A program made the position numbers and the translations under genes. Under the pieces are notes generated by a model. That model made no database searches. It was not told the DNA's origin and saw only the letters and a list, made by a program, of their open reading frames with translations. Of a stretch of DNA of 64,000 bases, positions 62,618 through 64,000 are shown piece after piece (positions within the stretch are counted from its first letter, which is position 1; each line of letters opens with the position of its first letter). Origin of the DNA: Pontibacterium sp049603715. Its GTDB lineage: Bacteria; Pseudomonadota; Gammaproteobacteria; Pseudomonadales; Balneatricaceae. The stretch spans positions 30,169-94,168 of the forward strand of contig JBMYSW010000012.1 of the NCBI GenBank assembly GCA_049603715.1, read 5' to 3'.

Positions 62618-63127
62618 CTATAGCTGTAGTAGTAGTTCTTCGCGAGCTCCCTCAGACCTGAGGGCTGCTCGCAACTGACGCGGCAGCCAATTAGCCATGA
62701 CACATAATCGTTTGTAGTCTGACTCAAGCATTTGATCCCTCAGCACCAACACATCTTTTATCACGCCACCTTCAAGCGTTAATCGCATACTAATAAAGTA
62801 GGCTTGGATAAACACAGCCTCTATCGCAACCACTCGTATCGCACGACCACAGGCTAACTCTACAGTAAAGCAATCACGATCTTCATCAAAACAAAACGCC
62901 GAAATAGCTCGTTCGCCTAAGTTTTGATGGCAATAAAAGCCGAATGTCACGACAGTCGTTAGTAAAGCGGAGGCAAGCCCAATAAGCGTTGAATAATCAC
63001 CAATCAGATAGGCGGCTAAGAGCTCAAAAAGATAAAAAGAGAGAAGGAATAAAACCAGTGCTAGCAGCGCCAGCACTAGGTATATAAGCCGAGAGGGCTT
63101 GAGGGAAAGCTTAAGCGGGCTGGACAC
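62618..63127 (-). CDS. YgfX-like small membrane protein
   Basis: A 169-residue protein with two adjacent N-terminal hydrophobic segments (about 13-38 and 40-63) and a soluble remainder. It starts with GTG and overlaps the sdhE end by 17 bases. YgfX (CptA) is encoded next to sdhE in E. coli and Pseudomonas-type genomes and has two N-terminal membrane helices, which is the reason for the name; the sequence itself gives weaker support (CDS certain, family likely). It converges with nadB. Confidence 0.8.
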   Translation of the reverse strand: MSSPLKLSLKPSRLIYLVLALLALVLFLLSFYLFELLAAYLIGDYSTLIGLASALLTTVVTFGFYCHQNLGERAISAFCFDEDRDCFTVELACGRAIRVVAIEAVFIQAYFISMRLTLEGGVIKDVLVLRDQMLESDYKRLCVMANWLPRQLRAALRSEGAREELLLQL

Positions 63128-63365
63128 GATCTAGTATAAGTTGAACGATACGTGCCATATCAGGGTCGTCTGGCGTCTCACGTTCCATTAACCAAACAAA
63201 CAAGTCTTGGTCTTCACACGCCAATAGGTTAACAAAGCGGTCTTGGTCTTCTTTTTCAAGTGAGCGAAACGCCTCGTTCACAAAGGGCACAAACAATACG
63301 TCTAGCTCGAGCATGCCGCGACGGCTCTGCCATGCGAGTTTTCGAATATCTTCTTCGGTATACAT
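63111..63365 (-). CDS. sdhE: FAD assembly factor SdhE
   Basis: SdhE promotes covalent flavin attachment to succinate dehydrogenase. The 84-residue helical protein has the functional RGMLELD motif (RGxxE, residues 16-20), and WQSRRG before it. Start ATG 63365 gives the family size (E. coli 88); a longer frame to 63407 has no support. Followed with overlap by the ygfX-like gene. Confidence 0.93.
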   Translation of the reverse strand: MYTEEDIRKLAWQSRRGMLELDVLFVPFVNEAFRSLEKEDQDRFVNLLACEDQDLFVWLMERETPDDPDMARIVQLILDRVQPA

Positions 63366-63564
63366 GGTAAATAACAACTCTCTGTGTTTGCTTAACGGTG
63401 CAATCATTCACACCAAAGCACAATACGACATAATGTAATAAAACAGATTATACCAAGGCTCATCTAGTGGCATAAGCTCTAAATCAATAAAGAAGCCCTG
63501 CGATAGTCGAACCTCAAACACGTTCCAAATTTGCTGGCAGATTGATTTAAAACCACCAAAAAAC

Positions 63565-63597
63565 AAAAAACCCCCGGCTGCAATGCAACCGAGGGTC
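63565..63597 (-). terminator. rRNA operon terminator
   Basis: On the minus strand CCCTCGGTTGC pairs with GCAGCCGGGGG (with G-U pairs), followed by TTTTTTGTTTTTTGG. It lies 16 bases past the 5S 3' end. Confidence 0.85.
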
Positions 63598-63612
63598 TCT
63601 CGTAGTATAAGA

Positions 63613-63729
63613 TGCCTGGCGATGACCTACTCTCACATGGGGGGACCCCACACTACCATCGGCGATGACGCGTTTCACGACTGAGTTCGGAAAGGGATCA
63701 GGTGGGTCCACGTCTCTATGGTCGCCAAG
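63613..63729 (-). rRNA. rrf: 5S ribosomal RNA
   Basis: The minus strand reads GCTTGGCGACCATAGAGACG at the 5' end, CCGAACTCAGTCGTGAAACG in the middle and GATGGTAGTGTGGGG near the 3' end; these are conserved 5S elements, and the ends pair as GCTTGGCGA with TCGCCAGGC. Last gene of an rRNA operon whose 23S gene lies just to the right. Confidence 0.97.
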
Positions 63730-63853
63730 CAAAACCGGTTGTTTAAGTGATGGGCTGTGCCACTGTGCTTTCGCACTTCTCACTTAAACCATGTATTTAA
63801 TTCTCTATGCAATCGTAATCAACCAACCACACCTCAAACGCCTTGGGCGTTGT

Positions 63854-64000
63854 ATGGTCAAGCCTCACGGGCAATTAGTACAGGTTAGCTCAATGCCTTG
63901 CAGCACTTACACACCCTGCCTATCAACGTCCTAGTCTTGAACGGCTCTTTAGGACCCGAAGGTCCAGGGAAAACTAGTCTTGAAGGAGGCTTCCCGCTTA
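63854..64000 (-). rRNA. rrl: 23S ribosomal RNA, 3' end only
   Basis: The minus strand of 63854-64000 matches the last about 147 bases of 23S rRNA: GTTGATAGGCAGGGTGTGTA, TTGAGCTAACCTGTACTAAT and GTGAGGCTTGACCA at the 3' end. The rest of the gene lies beyond the window. A spacer of about 124 bases to 5S (63730-63853) contains no tRNA. Confidence 0.96.

Noticed and set aside
63547..63783. Protein-coding frame over the 5S rRNA gene
   Set aside because: The sequence is 5S rRNA and its terminator; the frame is accidental.

Overview
The window is ordinary chromosomal DNA of a gammaproteobacterium. The gene set and order (dusB-fis-purH-purD; rpoE-rseA-rseC-mucD-lepA-lepB-DUF4845-rnc-era-recO-pdxJ-acpS; cysM/relA-mazG; prkA-yeaH-spoVR; mpl-ubiX-tsaB-uppP-rsmJ) match marine Pseudomonadales/Cellvibrionales-type genomes. 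The genus is an inference and is left open. I see no phage, insertion sequence, CRISPR array or plasmid module. Nearly every gene is a recognisable core gene, so the interest lies in control regions, fusions and a few unknown proteins.

Layout. 1-2722: a TRAP transporter split into two divergent halves around a perfect inverted repeat, with a FadR-type GntR regulator. 2727-5687: an EF-hand-like unknown, the initiator tRNA, a DUF72 protein and a membrane-anchored cold-shock-domain protein. 6002-10644: slyX, facing a minus-strand run rsmJ-uppP-tsaB-ubiX-mpl. 10974-12631: fbp and ppa. 12798-16335: a heterodimeric MdlAB-type ABC exporter. 16466-17239: an orphan ParA. 17621-25089: accBC, prmA, dusB-fis-purH-purD. 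25259-29303: a TPR protein and an L,D-transpeptidase that both end in the same NTF2-like domain, with an unrecognised 371-residue protein between them whose 3' end overlaps the transpeptidase gene by 80 bases on the opposite strand. 30078-34913: prkA, yeaH, spoVR. 35157-38327: hinT, DUF2333, and a chemoreceptor gene interrupted by one in-frame TGA. 38569-40702: pta-like gene and ackA. 40765-50538: rlmB, hemH, adk, ppc, mazG, relA, cysM. 50689-57188: the lepA-to-acpS operon with many overlapping genes. 57352-60724: the sigma-E operon, in which the anti-sigma factor appears fused to the C-terminal domain of RseB and no separate rseB exists. 60982-63365: nadB, ygfX-like, sdhE. 63613-64000: 5S and the 3' end of 23S rRNA on the minus strand.

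How the parts fit: the sigma-E operon has a good sigma-E-type promoter of its own and makes the sigma factor, its membrane anti-sigma factor, RseC and the periplasmic protease MucD. The lepA operon couples translation, protein export, RNA processing and cofactor genes. Pta and AckA form an acetyl-phosphate/acetate pair. PrkA, YeaH and SpoVR form the conserved stress-kinase cluster. Most attractive for follow-up are the RseA-RseB fusion, the nonsense-split chemoreceptor, the TRAP operator array, the paired NTF2 domains with the unknown gene between them, and the initiator tRNA with a U1-U72 end.
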